A DNA stretch of 64,000 nt, taken from the NCBI GenBank assembly GCA_013540605.1, contig JABVCK010000001.1:1-64000 (forward strand), written 5' to 3'. A program made the translations under genes and the position numbers. Below are positions 32,272 to 41,774 of the stretch, in pieces. Under the pieces are notes generated by a model. The model was not told the DNA's origin and ran no database searches. It saw nothing but the letters and a program-made list of their open reading frames with translations. Origin of the DNA: Bacillota bacterium (GTDB taxonomy: Bacteria; Bacillota; Clostridia; Ch29). The first letter of the stretch is position 1. Every line of letters starts with the position of its first letter.

Positions 32272-34626
32272 ATGCTAGGTAACATATTCTTCATATCTAT
32301 ACGCGGTGTTGATGATTTTTTATGCGGACTGCCCAGTGTGCTGTCATATTTGCTGCCAACCGGCATCGTTATTGCTTTGCTGAATATCCTCAGACAAAAA
32401 CTGGCATCTGAGACGCGGAAGTTGAAGGAAGCGCGGGAATATATGGACATCTCCCATCCACAGGATATGCAAAAGGACTTGGATAAATGTCTTGAGCTGA
32501 TTGAGGGAAAGCGTAGATCCTTTGATATGGAGAAGAGATACATAAAAAAAGACGGGGGAATAGTATGGACACAGATCAGCCGTTCCTTAGCCGTAAATTC
32601 TGCCGGAAAGCCTCTGTACTATCTTACCTATATACTTGACATAACCGGACGAAAGCAGGCGGAGGAAAACCTAAGGCACAGTGAAGAAAGATACCGCACG
32701 CTTGTGGAACTGCTGCCCGATGCGGTAATAGTCTGCAAGGGTGAAACAATTGTGTTTGCAAACAGCTCCGCAGTGAGGACTATTGGAGCTTTTGACAGCA
32801 GGGAATTGATAGGAAGATCGGTACTCGGCTTTTTAAAATGCGACGGCTGCAAAGATACAGAAGAGATGGAAGAACTGCTTAGAAGGGGAGAAATGCTCCC
32901 GATGGAAAGGACAAAGCTAAAACGGATCGACGGGAAAGAAGCCGTCGTTGACCTCTGGGCGACAGAATTTCACGACAGGGACTTCGGTGAAACCGTTCTT
33001 ATGGTGATACGCGATGTTACTGAAAGCGAGAGGATAAGGGCTGAAGCCAGTCTGCAGAGGGCTTATTTTCAGCAACTGTTCGAGAACTCACCCCAGGCAA
33101 TAGCGATGGTGGATAATGGCGACAGGATAGTAAACGTGAACAAAGGGTTCGAGCGTATGTTCGGATACTCGCCGGAAGAAGTGAAGGGATGCTGTCCCAA
33201 CGATATCGTTGTACCGGAGGGCTACGAGAAGGAAGCAGAAAAGATATCACGTATGGGACTGTCCGGGAAGACAGTCTATAAGGAAAGCAGGAGAAAAAGA
33301 AAAGATGGCACTGCTCTGGATGTTTCCATACTAACGTATCCCATAGTTTTAGACGGCGAGCAGGTTGGATCCTATGTTATATATTCGGATATACGTAAAA
33401 GGAAAAAGGCTGAGACAGCTCTCAGGGAAAGCCAGGAACGGTACCGCAAGCTGGTAGATATTGCTCCTTACGGAATACTGGTTATCAGCAGAGGGAACAT
33501 TGTTTTGGCCAATAAATCCGCTGTTGATGTCCTGGGTGTAAATAATGAGAACGCATTTTTGGGGAGGCATGTCTTGGATTTCATCCATCCCGAATACCGG
33601 CAGACCAGCCGGGATAGGATGGAAACGGTACAGGAGAAAGGAATCGGAGTGCCACCGATGGAGATTAAATTAGTCAGGGAAAACGGTGAAGTAATAGACG
33701 TTGAAGTAATCACCATTCCCTTTCCCGAGAAGGGTGAGAATAAGCTGCTTTGTGTGGTCAGGGATATTACCGGCAGAAAGCAGGCTGCAACTTTGCAGCA
33801 GGAGGTTTATGAGAAGGATATGCTGCTCCGGGAGGCAGCGGAGTATGAACGGCTTCGGAACGAGTTTTTCGCAAACATATCCCATGAACTGAGAACCCCA
33901 CTGACGTTAATGTTTACTACCCTCCAGGTGCTTGAACGGTGGGATGACATTAATAGAGACAAGATTTCCAGATATATAAAGGTGTTGAAGCAGAACTGCT
34001 TAAGGCTGCTCAGGTTGATCAACAACCTGATTGATATTACCAAGATAGATTCCGGGTTTTATGAGTTGTGTTTGCAGAATCACAATATAGTGAGCATTGT
34101 TGAAAACGTGGTTGATTCGGTTGCAGAATTTGTGCAAAGCAAAGATATTGAACTGGTATTCGATACTGAGGTGGAGGAAAAGATCACAGCCTGTGATCCG
34201 GACAAGATTGAAAGGATAATGCTGAACCTGCTGTCAAATGCGGTGAAGTTTACAAAACCGGGGGGAAGGATATCGGTTAATGTTTACGATGGGGGAGAGG
34301 ACGTAAGGATTAGCATAAGGGATACGGGGATTGGCATACCGGAAGATATGCTGGAGCTTATATTTGAGCGCTTCAGGCAGGTGGACGGATCCTTTACCCG
34401 AGACCATGAAGGAAGCGGTATCGGGCTTTCCCTTGTCAAATCCCTGGCCGAGATGCACGGGGGTGGAATTACGGTAAAAAGCGAGGCTGGCAAGGGCAGT
34501 GAGTTTATTATAAATCTTCCGGTACGGACCATTGCATCGAAATGCTCATACGCTGACGAGTATGAGATTTCAAAGGATAAGCAGATAGAGAGGATAAACA
34601 TAGAGTTCTCCGATATTTATTCATGA
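32272..34626 (+). CDS. Multi-PAS sensor histidine kinase
   Basis: A 784-residue kinase. Residues 1-40 include one hydrophobic segment (GLPSVLSYLLPTGIVIALL). Then comes only the second half of a PAS/PAC unit (EKRYIKKDGGIVWTQISRS), so the first PAS seems truncated. Three complete PAS domains follow (LVELLPDAVIVCKGET, LFENSPQAIAMVDNG, LVDIAPYGILVISRG). The HisKA H-box is FFANISHELRTPLTL, and the ATPase domain has NLLSNAVKFTKPGG and EGSGIGLSLVKSL. It autophosphorylates on the H-box His. No response regulator is adjacent, so it is an orphan kinase. ATG 32272 follows TTAGGAGGG. Its 3' end overlaps the convergent methylase gene by 10 bp. Confidence 0.88.
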   Translation: MLGNIFFISIRGVDDFLCGLPSVLSYLLPTGIVIALLNILRQKLASETRKLKEAREYMDISHPQDMQKDLDKCLELIEGKRRSFDMEKRYIKKDGGIVWTQISRSLAVNSAGKPLYYLTYILDITGRKQAEENLRHSEERYRTLVELLPDAVIVCKGETIVFANSSAVRTIGAFDSRELIGRSVLGFLKCDGCKDTEEMEELLRRGEMLPMERTKLKRIDGKEAVVDLWATEFHDRDFGETVLMVIRDVTESERIRAEASLQRAYFQQLFENSPQAIAMVDNGDRIVNVNKGFERMFGYSPEEVKGCCPNDIVVPEGYEKEAEKISRMGLSGKTVYKESRRKRKDGTALDVSILTYPIVLDGEQVGSYVIYSDIRKRKKAETALRESQERYRKLVDIAPYGILVISRGNIVLANKSAVDVLGVNNENAFLGRHVLDFIHPEYRQTSRDRMETVQEKGIGVPPMEIKLVRENGEVIDVEVITIPFPEKGENKLLCVVRDITGRKQAATLQQEVYEKDMLLREAAEYERLRNEFFANISHELRTPLTLMFTTLQVLERWDDINRDKISRYIKVLKQNCLRLLRLINNLIDITKIDSGFYELCLQNHNIVSIVENVVDSVAEFVQSKDIELVFDTEVEEKITACDPDKIERIMLNLLSNAVKFTKPGGRISVNVYDGGEDVRISIRDTGIGIPEDMLELIFERFRQVDGSFTRDHEGSGIGLSLVKSLAEMHGGGITVKSEAGKGSEFIINLPVRTIASKCSYADEYEISKDKQIERINIEFSDIYS

Positions 34627-35753
34627 AGCGGTTTTTCCCCATAAAACTGGTAGTAATCCACCTTAATCCTCCCGTTATAGAGCTTGCGTTTTCGGTCTGC
34701 AGTCCTTCCGTAGAACTCTTCAAAATCCTCGTTGGACGTAAGCACGTAAACGGACCAGGTTTGCCTATTGCTGAAAAGCTCGCCCAACGCTTTGTAGATG
34801 CTTTCCGCTTCGGATTTTTCGCCAAGTCTCTCGCCGTAAGGCGGGTTACAAATGGCAATACCGTAGTCTGAAGCCAGTTCGACCCTGGATACCGGTTTGG
34901 TTTCGAATATAATGCAGTCATCCACCCCGCACCTGGCTGCGTTATTTTGTGCTGTTTGAACCGCCCTGCTGTCGATATCAGAGCCGAATATATGGAGGTC
35001 TGTCTCAAGGTCGATACTTTTATACGCTGCTACTCTTGCTTTTTTCCAGGCATCCCTTCCAATCACGGGCCATTCTTCCGAAGCAAAGGTTCTGTTTAAA
35101 CCGGGGGCTATATTTCGGCCTATCATAGCCGCTTCGATAGGGATTGTACCTGAGCCGCAAAAGGGGTCCAGCAGAACCCTTTCTTTGTTCCAGAAGCTTA
35201 GCTGGACTAAAGCGGCAGCTAAGGTCTCCTTGAGGGGCGCTTCCACCGCACCTTCCCTGTATCCCCTTTTATGCAGGCCGGTTCCGCTGGTATCGATTGT
35301 CAGAGTCGCTATGTCTTTTAATATAGATACCTGTATGGTATATTCGGGACCGGTTTCGTTAAACCAGTCCGTCTTGTATTTTTGTTTCATCCTTTCCACA
35401 ACGGCCTTCTTAACAATAGCCTGGCAGTTCGGAACGCTGTGTAGTTTGGATTTCACCGACTTTCCAATAACGGTGAATTTACCGTCCTCAGTTATCCATT
35501 CATCCCAGGGAAGGGATTTGGTGTTTTCAAACAGCTCTTCAAAGCTGAGGGAGGTGAATTCTCCCATCTTGAGAAGGACCCTGTCAGCAGTCCGAAGCCA
35601 GAGGTTGGCAGTTGGAATAGCGCTGATATCTGCTTTAAAGGTAACCTTTCCGTTTTCAACACTAAGGTCACTATACCCCAGGTTCAGCAGTTCTCTTTTA
35701 ACCAGCGCTTCCAGGCCAAAGGTTGAAGTTGCGATAAGTTCAATATTTTCCAT
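34617..35753 (-). CDS. THUMP-domain class I SAM-dependent 23S rRNA methyltransferase (RlmL/YpsC-like)
   Basis: A 378-residue RNA methyltransferase. The N-terminal 160 residues form ferredoxin-like and THUMP RNA-binding domains. The Rossmann methylase follows with LLDPFCGSGTIPIEAAMIG and the catalytic NPPY motif in AICNPPYGERLG, typical of N2-guanine methylases. Homologues are E. coli RlmL (N-terminal half) and B. subtilis YpsC. The start ATG on the minus strand follows AAAGGAGTAATT. The ribosome binding site merges with a family B GGGACATTAAAGG motif. It is unrelated in function to its neighbours. Confidence 0.9.
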   Translation of the reverse strand: MENIELIATSTFGLEALVKRELLNLGYSDLSVENGKVTFKADISAIPTANLWLRTADRVLLKMGEFTSLSFEELFENTKSLPWDEWITEDGKFTVIGKSVKSKLHSVPNCQAIVKKAVVERMKQKYKTDWFNETGPEYTIQVSILKDIATLTIDTSGTGLHKRGYREGAVEAPLKETLAAALVQLSFWNKERVLLDPFCGSGTIPIEAAMIGRNIAPGLNRTFASEEWPVIGRDAWKKARVAAYKSIDLETDLHIFGSDIDSRAVQTAQNNAARCGVDDCIIFETKPVSRVELASDYGIAICNPPYGERLGEKSEAESIYKALGELFSNRQTWSVYVLTSNEDFEEFYGRTADRKRKLYNGRIKVDYYQFYGEKPLHE

Positions 35754-35779
35754 AATTACTCCTTTAATGTCCCCATACC

Positions 35780-36787
35780 TTAAATTGTATCCATCCCATA
35801 CCTTTTCAGAGCTTCATTTAATATACGGATTATTAAGTCGTCATACTTCATCCCTGCGGCTCTGATTATCAAAGTAAGGTCACTAAAGCCGTCGGCCAAT
35901 CCCGGCAAGGGGTTGATCTCGATAAAATATGGTTTGTTGTCTGCCTTTGACAGTCTAAGGTCAATCCGTGCGACATCGTTACATTGTAACGCGGAGTAAA
36001 CTTTCTTTGCAAACTTCTTAATCATTCTTTCTTCGTCCGGTGTAAGCAGTGCAGGACACGTATATGAAAGCAGGTCAATCGAGTGCTTCTTTACCCTATA
36101 GCTGTAAAACCCCTTTCCATTTTCCTTGTTGAAGTTTATTTCCATTATCGGAAGTATTTCAATATTGTCTCCGTTTCCCAGTATGCCGACGGTGAACTCC
36201 CGTCCGTCTATATACTCCTCAACCAGAGCCGGTTGATTGTAATGGACGACTATTCTTTCAACCAGAGAATAAAGCTCCTGGTTATTGTTTGCAATCGATG
36301 TGTCGATAATACCCTTGCTGGAGCCTTCAGCGTTAGGCTTAACTATGAGTGGATATTTCATCCCCTTCTTCAGTCTGTCATTCTTGCTGAAAAACACCTG
36401 AAAGTTGGCTGTTTTAATGTTTTCATGGGCTATGACTTTTTTAGCCAGCGCCTTATCAAGAGCTACTGCAAGGGTAGTTTCATCGGAGCCGGTAAAAGGT
36501 ATCGAAAGCATATTGAGCAGCGCCGGTATCTGCGCCTCCCTGCCTCTGCCTTTTAAGCCTTCTGCAAAATTGAAGACTATATCTATTCTTTCGGATTGTA
36601 TTGTGTTTATTATGCTGCCTGTTGCCTCCATGGGATATACTATGCAGCCTGCAGATTCCAGGGCCCGCTTTATATCGTTGACCGTATCAAGGTCATCGAA
36701 TTCAGCCTGGTCGTCCTCGTTCAATGTCAGCACATCCGATTTCAGGTTATACGTCAGCCCAACCCTTAGTTTGTTTCTACACCCCAA
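35780..36787 (-). CDS. ATP-grasp ligase, D-alanine--D-alanine ligase-like
   Basis: A 335-residue ATP-grasp enzyme of the D-Ala-D-Ala ligase family. Landmarks are DIVFNFAEGLKGRGREAQIP (substrate and N-terminal domain), PLIVKPNAEGSSKGI (ATP-binding Lys and glycine loop), and the metal-binding RIDLRLSKADNKPYFIEINPLPG. The VFN-type rather than VFP loop, and the position away from cell-wall genes, suggest a different amino-acid or peptide ligase rather than the housekeeping Ddl. It starts at a TTG, after AAAGGAG with a 10-nt gap. The gene is 26 bp upstream of the methylase and probably co-transcribed. Confidence 0.82.
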   Translation of the reverse strand: MGCRNKLRVGLTYNLKSDVLTLNEDDQAEFDDLDTVNDIKRALESAGCIVYPMEATGSIINTIQSERIDIVFNFAEGLKGRGREAQIPALLNMLSIPFTGSDETTLAVALDKALAKKVIAHENIKTANFQVFFSKNDRLKKGMKYPLIVKPNAEGSSKGIIDTSIANNNQELYSLVERIVVHYNQPALVEEYIDGREFTVGILGNGDNIEILPIMEINFNKENGKGFYSYRVKKHSIDLLSYTCPALLTPDEERMIKKFAKKVYSALQCNDVARIDLRLSKADNKPYFIEINPLPGLADGFSDLTLIIRAAGMKYDDLIIRILNEALKRYGMDTI

Positions 36788-36960
36788 TTTGAATCGTCTC
36801 CTTTAAAAATAATATACAAATTAATTTTACAACAAATCTTTCAATTTACAATATGCTTCAAAAGATGATATGCTAAATAAAGCGCAATTGTTTAATCGCT
36901 GTTATGGTTGGTGCGCAAGTCCGGCACTTTCCAATTTTCACTCCGGGAGGAAAAGCCTTA

Positions 36961-37905
36961 ATGATAATACTTGACGCTGTGCAAAGTATCTTGACGATAT
37001 TTGCTATGATGTCGGTGGGATACTATCTGACTGGTAGAGGATGGTTTGATGAAGATGTATCCGAGCTGTTCTCTAGGATGGTGATAAAGGTTTCGTTACC
37101 GGCTTTTATGTTTTCAAACATGATTTCAACCTTTGATAGGGGCAGGCTGACTGAACTGGCTGCCGGACTTGTGGTACCCTTTGTCTCCATGATGCTGCTA
37201 TATGTTTTAAGCAAATTTGTGGCAAAACTTCTAAGGATTCCTGCTGAAAGAAGAGGAATTTTTCAGTCGATGTTTGCATTATCCAACACCATTTTTATTG
37301 GGCTGCCGGTTAATGTGGCATTGTTCGGAGAAGACAGCATACCCTTTGTATTGCTCTATTATTTAGTTAATACAGTGGTGTTCTGGACAATCGGGGTTTA
37401 TGAAATAAGGCAGGAAACAGGGAGCGGCAAGGCTTTATTCTTTAGAGCGGATAACCTGAAGAGAATCCTTTCGCCTCCCCTCGCAGCGTTCGTGCTTAGC
37501 ATATCCCTGGTGTTTTTCAGCATTGACGTCCCAAGGTTCCTGCTCGATGCTGCAGGTTATATTGGAAATCTTACAACACCACTATCGATGCTGTATATGG
37601 GAATTATCATACATTCCATAGACGTTCATAGCATCAAACCCGACAGGGAGATGTTGGTGCTGCTTACAGGCCGGTTTATACTGGCTCCACTGCTTGTTCT
37701 TTTTTTAGTAAATTTCTCTGCTATGCCAATACTGATGAAAAAGGTTTTTGTTATAGAGGCAGCGATGCCTGTGATGACCCAGACGGCGATAGTAGCTCAA
37801 GCCTATGGTGCGGACCATAAATACGCAACGGTGATGGCTACGGTTTCAACGTTGGTCAGTCTTGCCTTCGTCCCGATTTATATGGTTCTGGCAAGCATGA
37901 TATAA
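36961..37905 (+). CDS. AEC-family (auxin efflux carrier-like) transporter
   Basis: A 314-residue membrane protein with about ten hydrophobic helices in two halves, as in the AEC/MdcF family that moves malonate, malate or other small acids. The family segment MFALSNTIFIGLPVNVALFG, with its central Asn-x-x-Phe and Gly-Pro-like bend, is present, and the C-terminal half has EAAMPVMTQTAIVAQ. The substrate is unknown. ATG 36961 after GGGAGGAAAAG is chosen over the in-frame ATG at 36904. Confidence 0.85.
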   Translation: MIILDAVQSILTIFAMMSVGYYLTGRGWFDEDVSELFSRMVIKVSLPAFMFSNMISTFDRGRLTELAAGLVVPFVSMMLLYVLSKFVAKLLRIPAERRGIFQSMFALSNTIFIGLPVNVALFGEDSIPFVLLYYLVNTVVFWTIGVYEIRQETGSGKALFFRADNLKRILSPPLAAFVLSISLVFFSIDVPRFLLDAAGYIGNLTTPLSMLYMGIIIHSIDVHSIKPDREMLVLLTGRFILAPLLVLFLVNFSAMPILMKKVFVIEAAMPVMTQTAIVAQAYGADHKYATVMATVSTLVSLAFVPIYMVLASMI

Positions 37906-37933
37906 TGAAGGGGACACGTGTGGGTGATATAAC

Positions 37934-38875
37934 ATGTTAGACAATTACTGCGAAAAAAAACTGGAGGAAGTGGTGTTTTCCCTTCTGGGGGAGAGATTTG
38001 AAATCACTCCGGTGGGGAACCACGAATTGGAGAGGCATCTCGTATACCGCCTTGATAAAGGACGGCGACTGCCTCTGATTTTAAAGCTGTTTTTTAAGAA
38101 AAACAGGTGGAACAGGGAAGTGGCATCGCTTAAAACCCTTGCCGGCAGTAGGGTAAAATGCCCTGAATTAAAAGGTTACGGGGTATTGGACGACGGCACC
38201 GAGTGGTTGATTACGGAATACATGAACGGGGAGATCTTCTTCAATGTTAAGGATAGTATCGACCTGGATAATAGGGCATCCATCTATGAACAGATGGGTG
38301 AGGAACTGGGGAAGCTCCATTCATTCAAAGACTTTGATTTTTTTGGCAACTGGGATGAGGAATGTAAAAGCCTGGACTATAGCTGTACCTATTCGGAAGT
38401 ATTCATCAGAAGGGCTGAGATGACCATAAACAACCTTCTCGGGCAATGTCTTCCGGAACATAAGATACATAAAAGAGCGGCAGAGGTGATAAGACAGAAC
38501 TACAGAAAGGTCTCAGGGGTGGAGAAGGCTGTCCTGTGTCATAACGACTATGATGAACGGAATGTTCTCGTCAGCAGAATTGACGGAGAATGGAGGGTGG
38601 AGGGCATAATAGATTTTGAGCAAAGCCTTCCATGGGATAGAGACAGAGACATTGTCGAACTGTACTATTCCCTTTTAATAGAGGGATCTGGACTGGAACA
38701 GGCATTTCTGAAGGGGTATAATAGGTATAGTGCAATAGAGGAAAGCTTTTTTGAGAAGATGGGATACTATCTTCTTTGTGCCGGAGTTAACATCTGCAGT
38801 TGGTCCTATGGAATAGCCCCAGACTATTACCACCGGGGAATGGAACTTATTCGGGATTTTTTGGAAAGGGTTTAA
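37934..38875 (+). CDS. Aminoglycoside phosphotransferase-fold kinase (APH family)
   Basis: A 313-residue protein of the APH/choline-kinase family. The Brenner motif with the catalytic Asp is VLCHNDYDERNVLV, and the Mg-binding Asp is in GIIDFEQSLPWDRDRDI. Family members phosphorylate aminoglycosides, macrolides, sugars or choline-like alcohols, and context does not decide which. It lies 28 bp after the transporter gene, following a family B word (AAGGGGACAC) that overlaps the leader. Confidence 0.82.
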   Translation: MLDNYCEKKLEEVVFSLLGERFEITPVGNHELERHLVYRLDKGRRLPLILKLFFKKNRWNREVASLKTLAGSRVKCPELKGYGVLDDGTEWLITEYMNGEIFFNVKDSIDLDNRASIYEQMGEELGKLHSFKDFDFFGNWDEECKSLDYSCTYSEVFIRRAEMTINNLLGQCLPEHKIHKRAAEVIRQNYRKVSGVEKAVLCHNDYDERNVLVSRIDGEWRVEGIIDFEQSLPWDRDRDIVELYYSLLIEGSGLEQAFLKGYNRYSAIEESFFEKMGYYLLCAGVNICSWSYGIAPDYYHRGMELIRDFLERV

Positions 38876-38905
38876 ATTAGTATTTGATGAAAGGGGAGGC
38901 AAATT

Positions 38906-39367
38906 ATGAGAAGGAAGGACAAGGAAATCACCGACAGGTTAGTTATCGATGATATTATCAACAGAGCTGAAGTATGCAGGGTAGCTTTTTGTAATGAGAA
39001 TATTCCTTACATAGTGCCGATGAATTTCGGCTATAGGGATAACTGCCTGTACTTCCATTCTGCCCGTGAAGGCAAAAAACTTGATATGATAAAGAATAAC
39101 CGTTTGGTGTGTTTCGAGATTGATATAGACCACGAGATTATCAAGGATGACAATCCATGTGGATGGGGCATGAAATATTACAGCGTTATCGGCTACGGAA
39201 AAGCAGAACTGATTGCAGAGATGGATAAAAAGAAGAAAGCACTGGATATCATAATGGGCAAATACTCTGATACAAAACACTATGATTACCCGGAAAATGT
39301 AGTAAGGAATATAGAAATAATAAAGATAACAATCGCCGAAGTAACTGGGAAAAAATCAGGATATTAA
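38906..39367 (+). CDS. Pyridoxamine 5'-phosphate oxidase-fold flavoprotein (NimA-like)
   Basis: A 153-residue split-barrel flavin-binding protein similar to NimA nitroimidazole-resistance proteins. YIVPMNFGYRDNCLYFHSA, with the conserved His in FHSA, and GYGKAELI are recognisable. It probably binds FMN, or heme in some relatives, and reduces a small molecule; no true PdxH residues are evident. The start follows GAAAGGGGAGG. It is 30 bp downstream of the APH-fold kinase gene, perhaps in one transcript. Confidence 0.82.
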   Translation: MRRKDKEITDRLVIDDIINRAEVCRVAFCNENIPYIVPMNFGYRDNCLYFHSAREGKKLDMIKNNRLVCFEIDIDHEIIKDDNPCGWGMKYYSVIGYGKAELIAEMDKKKKALDIIMGKYSDTKHYDYPENVVRNIEIIKITIAEVTGKKSGY

Positions 39368-39456
39368 AAGGCTATTTTGGTTAACATAAATTGTTCATTG
39401 CTTTTTCTCCCCGTTTAAGTTTATCATTTTTTTATAACCTGGAAGGGGGAGAATCA

Positions 39457-41046
39457 ATGAGAAAATGGCCACTGGTAATTGCAATAGCGGTTCTGGTTCT
39501 GGCATTCACTGCTGCAGCGCAGGCAGAAACGGTCAACAGGTTTAACATGTCTTACATCTATTTCGGAAGTACTGGAACATATATAGGAAACGTAGACAGG
39601 ACAATGGGCTCATTAGACCTTATATCGCCAACATATTTTGACATTGGTACAGATGGAAATTTAATCCTGTCGGACAAGATTGACAGGAGTTTTATTGAAG
39701 CCATGCGGGAGCGTGGCATAAAAGTTGTTCCTTTTCTGAGCAACCACTGGAACCGCGAGGTGGGAAGAGCTGCCCTTAAAAACATGGAAACGCTGGCGGA
39801 CCAGATAGCAGATGCAATTGACGAATTCGACATGGACGGTGTTAGCGTAGATATAGAGAACCTGACAGAGGCAGACAGGGACAACTACGTTGAATTCATC
39901 AAGGTTTTGAGGAGCAGGCTGCCCGATAATAAAGAAATCTCTGTTGCCGTTGCGGCAAACCCGACCGGTAAAACCACCGGCTGGCAGGGATTCTATGATT
40001 ATAAAGCCCTGGCCAAGTATTCCGATTACCTTGTAATAATGGCCTATGACGAAACGTCGGAGGGGGAGAAAGCCGGCCCGGTGGCAAGTATATCCTTTGT
40101 GGAGAAGTCCATACAGTATGCTGTTGAAAGGGTATCACCAAGGAAAATTGTTCTTGGAATACCGTTTTACGGAAGATACTGGAAGACAGGCCAGAGTTAT
40201 GGGGGATACGGCATCCACCTCAGCAAGGTGCAGGAACTGTTGAACAACTACAGCAGTACGGTCACATTCGACACATATTACGGTGTGCCTAAGGCAACGG
40301 TGACTATCCGGCCGCAGGACAACCCTCCGAACATTTTCGGAAAGCAGCTGTCACCAGGAAGCTATACAATCTGGTATGAAAATGACCTATCTATTAAATA
40401 CAAGCTCAGGCTGGTACAGAAATACAACCTTAAGGGTACCGCAAGCTGGAGTTTAGGCCAGGAAACTGCGGATACCTGGGATTATTACAAGCAGTGGCTG
40501 AACGGGAACTGGTTCGTTGATACTTTGGGGCACTGGGCGCAGGAAGCGGTGGCCAGCATGGAAGGCAAAGGCTGGATGAAAGGGGTTTCAAGCACCCACT
40601 TTGCTCCGGACCAAACGCTTACAAGGGCTCAGGCCGCGGCGATCCTCAGGAGGGCCCTCAACCTGGACGTGGATAACAGGGAAGCCAATAACGTTTTCAA
40701 AGACGTCGGTGCATCTCACTGGGCCTATGACGACATAAGGGCTGTATGGGAAAACGGGATTATGCAGGGAACCGACAAAAATAAGTTCAGCCCGGATGAC
40801 CCGCTGACAAGGGAACAGATGGCGGTTATGCTGGGCAGGATATTTGGGGCTGAGGAGGAAGAGATTGGGGAAAACCCGTTTAAGGATGTCAATTCAGGCA
40901 TGTGGTCGTATGACGCAATAATAAAAATGTATAGCTCGGGTATATTTCAGGGGTTTGAAGATGATACGTTCAGGCCGGCATCCATAATCACAAGAGCCCA
41001 AATGGCTGCCATTATGGACAGGATTTCCTCCCGCTTCACCAGATAG
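39457..41046 (+). CDS. Secreted glycoside hydrolase family 18 protein with three SLH repeats
   Basis: A 529-residue exported protein. Residues 1-29 are a signal peptide ending AAAQAE. The GH18 barrel spans about 35-355 with the catalytic motif DMDGVSVDIENL, where the final Glu is the acid catalyst, and the late barrel segment LVIMAYDETS. Three SLH repeats follow at about 360-525, such as WAQEAVASMEGKGWM with LTRAQAAAILRRAL. SLH repeats attach proteins to pyruvylated secondary wall polymer. The substrate is likely peptidoglycan or spore cortex glycan, as for YaaH/YdhD proteins, or chitin-like polymer. ATG 39457 after GGAAGGGGGAG gives the correct signal peptide. Confidence 0.9.
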   Translation: MRKWPLVIAIAVLVLAFTAAAQAETVNRFNMSYIYFGSTGTYIGNVDRTMGSLDLISPTYFDIGTDGNLILSDKIDRSFIEAMRERGIKVVPFLSNHWNREVGRAALKNMETLADQIADAIDEFDMDGVSVDIENLTEADRDNYVEFIKVLRSRLPDNKEISVAVAANPTGKTTGWQGFYDYKALAKYSDYLVIMAYDETSEGEKAGPVASISFVEKSIQYAVERVSPRKIVLGIPFYGRYWKTGQSYGGYGIHLSKVQELLNNYSSTVTFDTYYGVPKATVTIRPQDNPPNIFGKQLSPGSYTIWYENDLSIKYKLRLVQKYNLKGTASWSLGQETADTWDYYKQWLNGNWFVDTLGHWAQEAVASMEGKGWMKGVSSTHFAPDQTLTRAQAAAILRRALNLDVDNREANNVFKDVGASHWAYDDIRAVWENGIMQGTDKNKFSPDDPLTREQMAVMLGRIFGAEEEEIGENPFKDVNSGMWSYDAIIKMYSSGIFQGFEDDTFRPASIITRAQMAAIMDRISSRFTR

Positions 41047-41140
41047 GACGTCCAATGTCCCGAATAGATAAAGCCCTTGCGCGGCCGAGTCCGGCGTATT
41101 ATAATGGATATACCTGGACATACGGAATGGGGGTATTATC

Positions 41141-41548
41141 ATGTATAATATGAAAGGCCTTGCACATATTGGGCTGTCCACTCGCGACACAGAGGCATCG
41201 AAGAATTTTTATATCAATAACCTCGGTTTTTCACTGGTTTCTGAAACCAGACTTGATAGACCGGATGGATCATGGTTAAATCTATCTTTTCTGAACCTTA
41301 ACGGTCTTGTGGTTGAGTTGATTGAGGCTTCTGATAAGGCGAAAAGCGGTGTGGATGGCGTCGGAAGTATAAACCATATAGCTATAGAGGTGGAAAATTT
41401 ACCGGAAATAATGAATAATCTAAAATCCAGAGGCATTGTGTTTGAAAATGAAAATCCAAGGCAGATAAGAGAATTGTTTAATGGAGTTCAGGTAGCGTTT
41501 CTGAAGGGCCCAAACGGGGAAAGAATAGAACTGTTTGAGTATCTATAA
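41141..41548 (+). CDS. VOC-superfamily metalloprotein, glyoxalase I-like
   Basis: A 135-residue vicinal-oxygen-chelate protein with two beta-alpha-beta-beta-beta modules. The four metal ligands of glyoxalase I are present in order: His in GLAHIGLST, Glu in LVVELIEA, His in INHIAIEVEN and Glu in ERIELFEYL. It may be a lactoylglutathione lyase-type or methylmalonyl-CoA epimerase-type enzyme; the short size favours glyoxalase. The start ATG follows GGGGGTATTATC. Confidence 0.82.
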   Translation: MYNMKGLAHIGLSTRDTEASKNFYINNLGFSLVSETRLDRPDGSWLNLSFLNLNGLVVELIEASDKAKSGVDGVGSINHIAIEVENLPEIMNNLKSRGIVFENENPRQIRELFNGVQVAFLKGPNGERIELFEYL

Positions 41549-41655
41549 TGATACAGGTACTAGGTGCTAGGTGCTAGTTCGTAGTTGGTAGAATATAGAT
41601 CGCAGTTGGCAGATCGCAGGAAAATATGCAAATGATAACTGACAACTATGAATTA
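41549..41655 (-). repeat. Dispersed element, family A, short copy 4 (reverse orientation)
   Basis: Words GTACTAGGTGCTAGGTGC, AGTTCGTAGTTGGTAG and ATCGCAGTTGGCAGATCGC are followed by TGATAACTGACAACTATG. The central core found in the longer copies is absent, so this is a shortened version. It directly abuts the family B cluster at 41654. Confidence 0.6.
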
Positions 41656-41763
41656 GGGGCATTCCTCAAAGGAAAGGAATGTCCCTTACATTAATCAAAA
41701 GGGGACATTCCGCGGCAAGGAATACCCGCGTAGCAGCGGTGTGTCCCGTTACATTATAAAGGA
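41654..41763. repeat. REP-like GGGGACA palindrome cluster, family B
   Basis: GGGGCATTCCTCAAAGG faces GGAAAGGAATGTCCC. Then come ATTAATCAAAAGGGGACATT, the CGCGGCAAGGAATAC variant and a final GTGTGTCCC. The whole can fold into stacked hairpins. It fills the space before the flavin reductase gene. Confidence 0.65.
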
Positions 41764-41774
41764 GGAGAGTTTTT

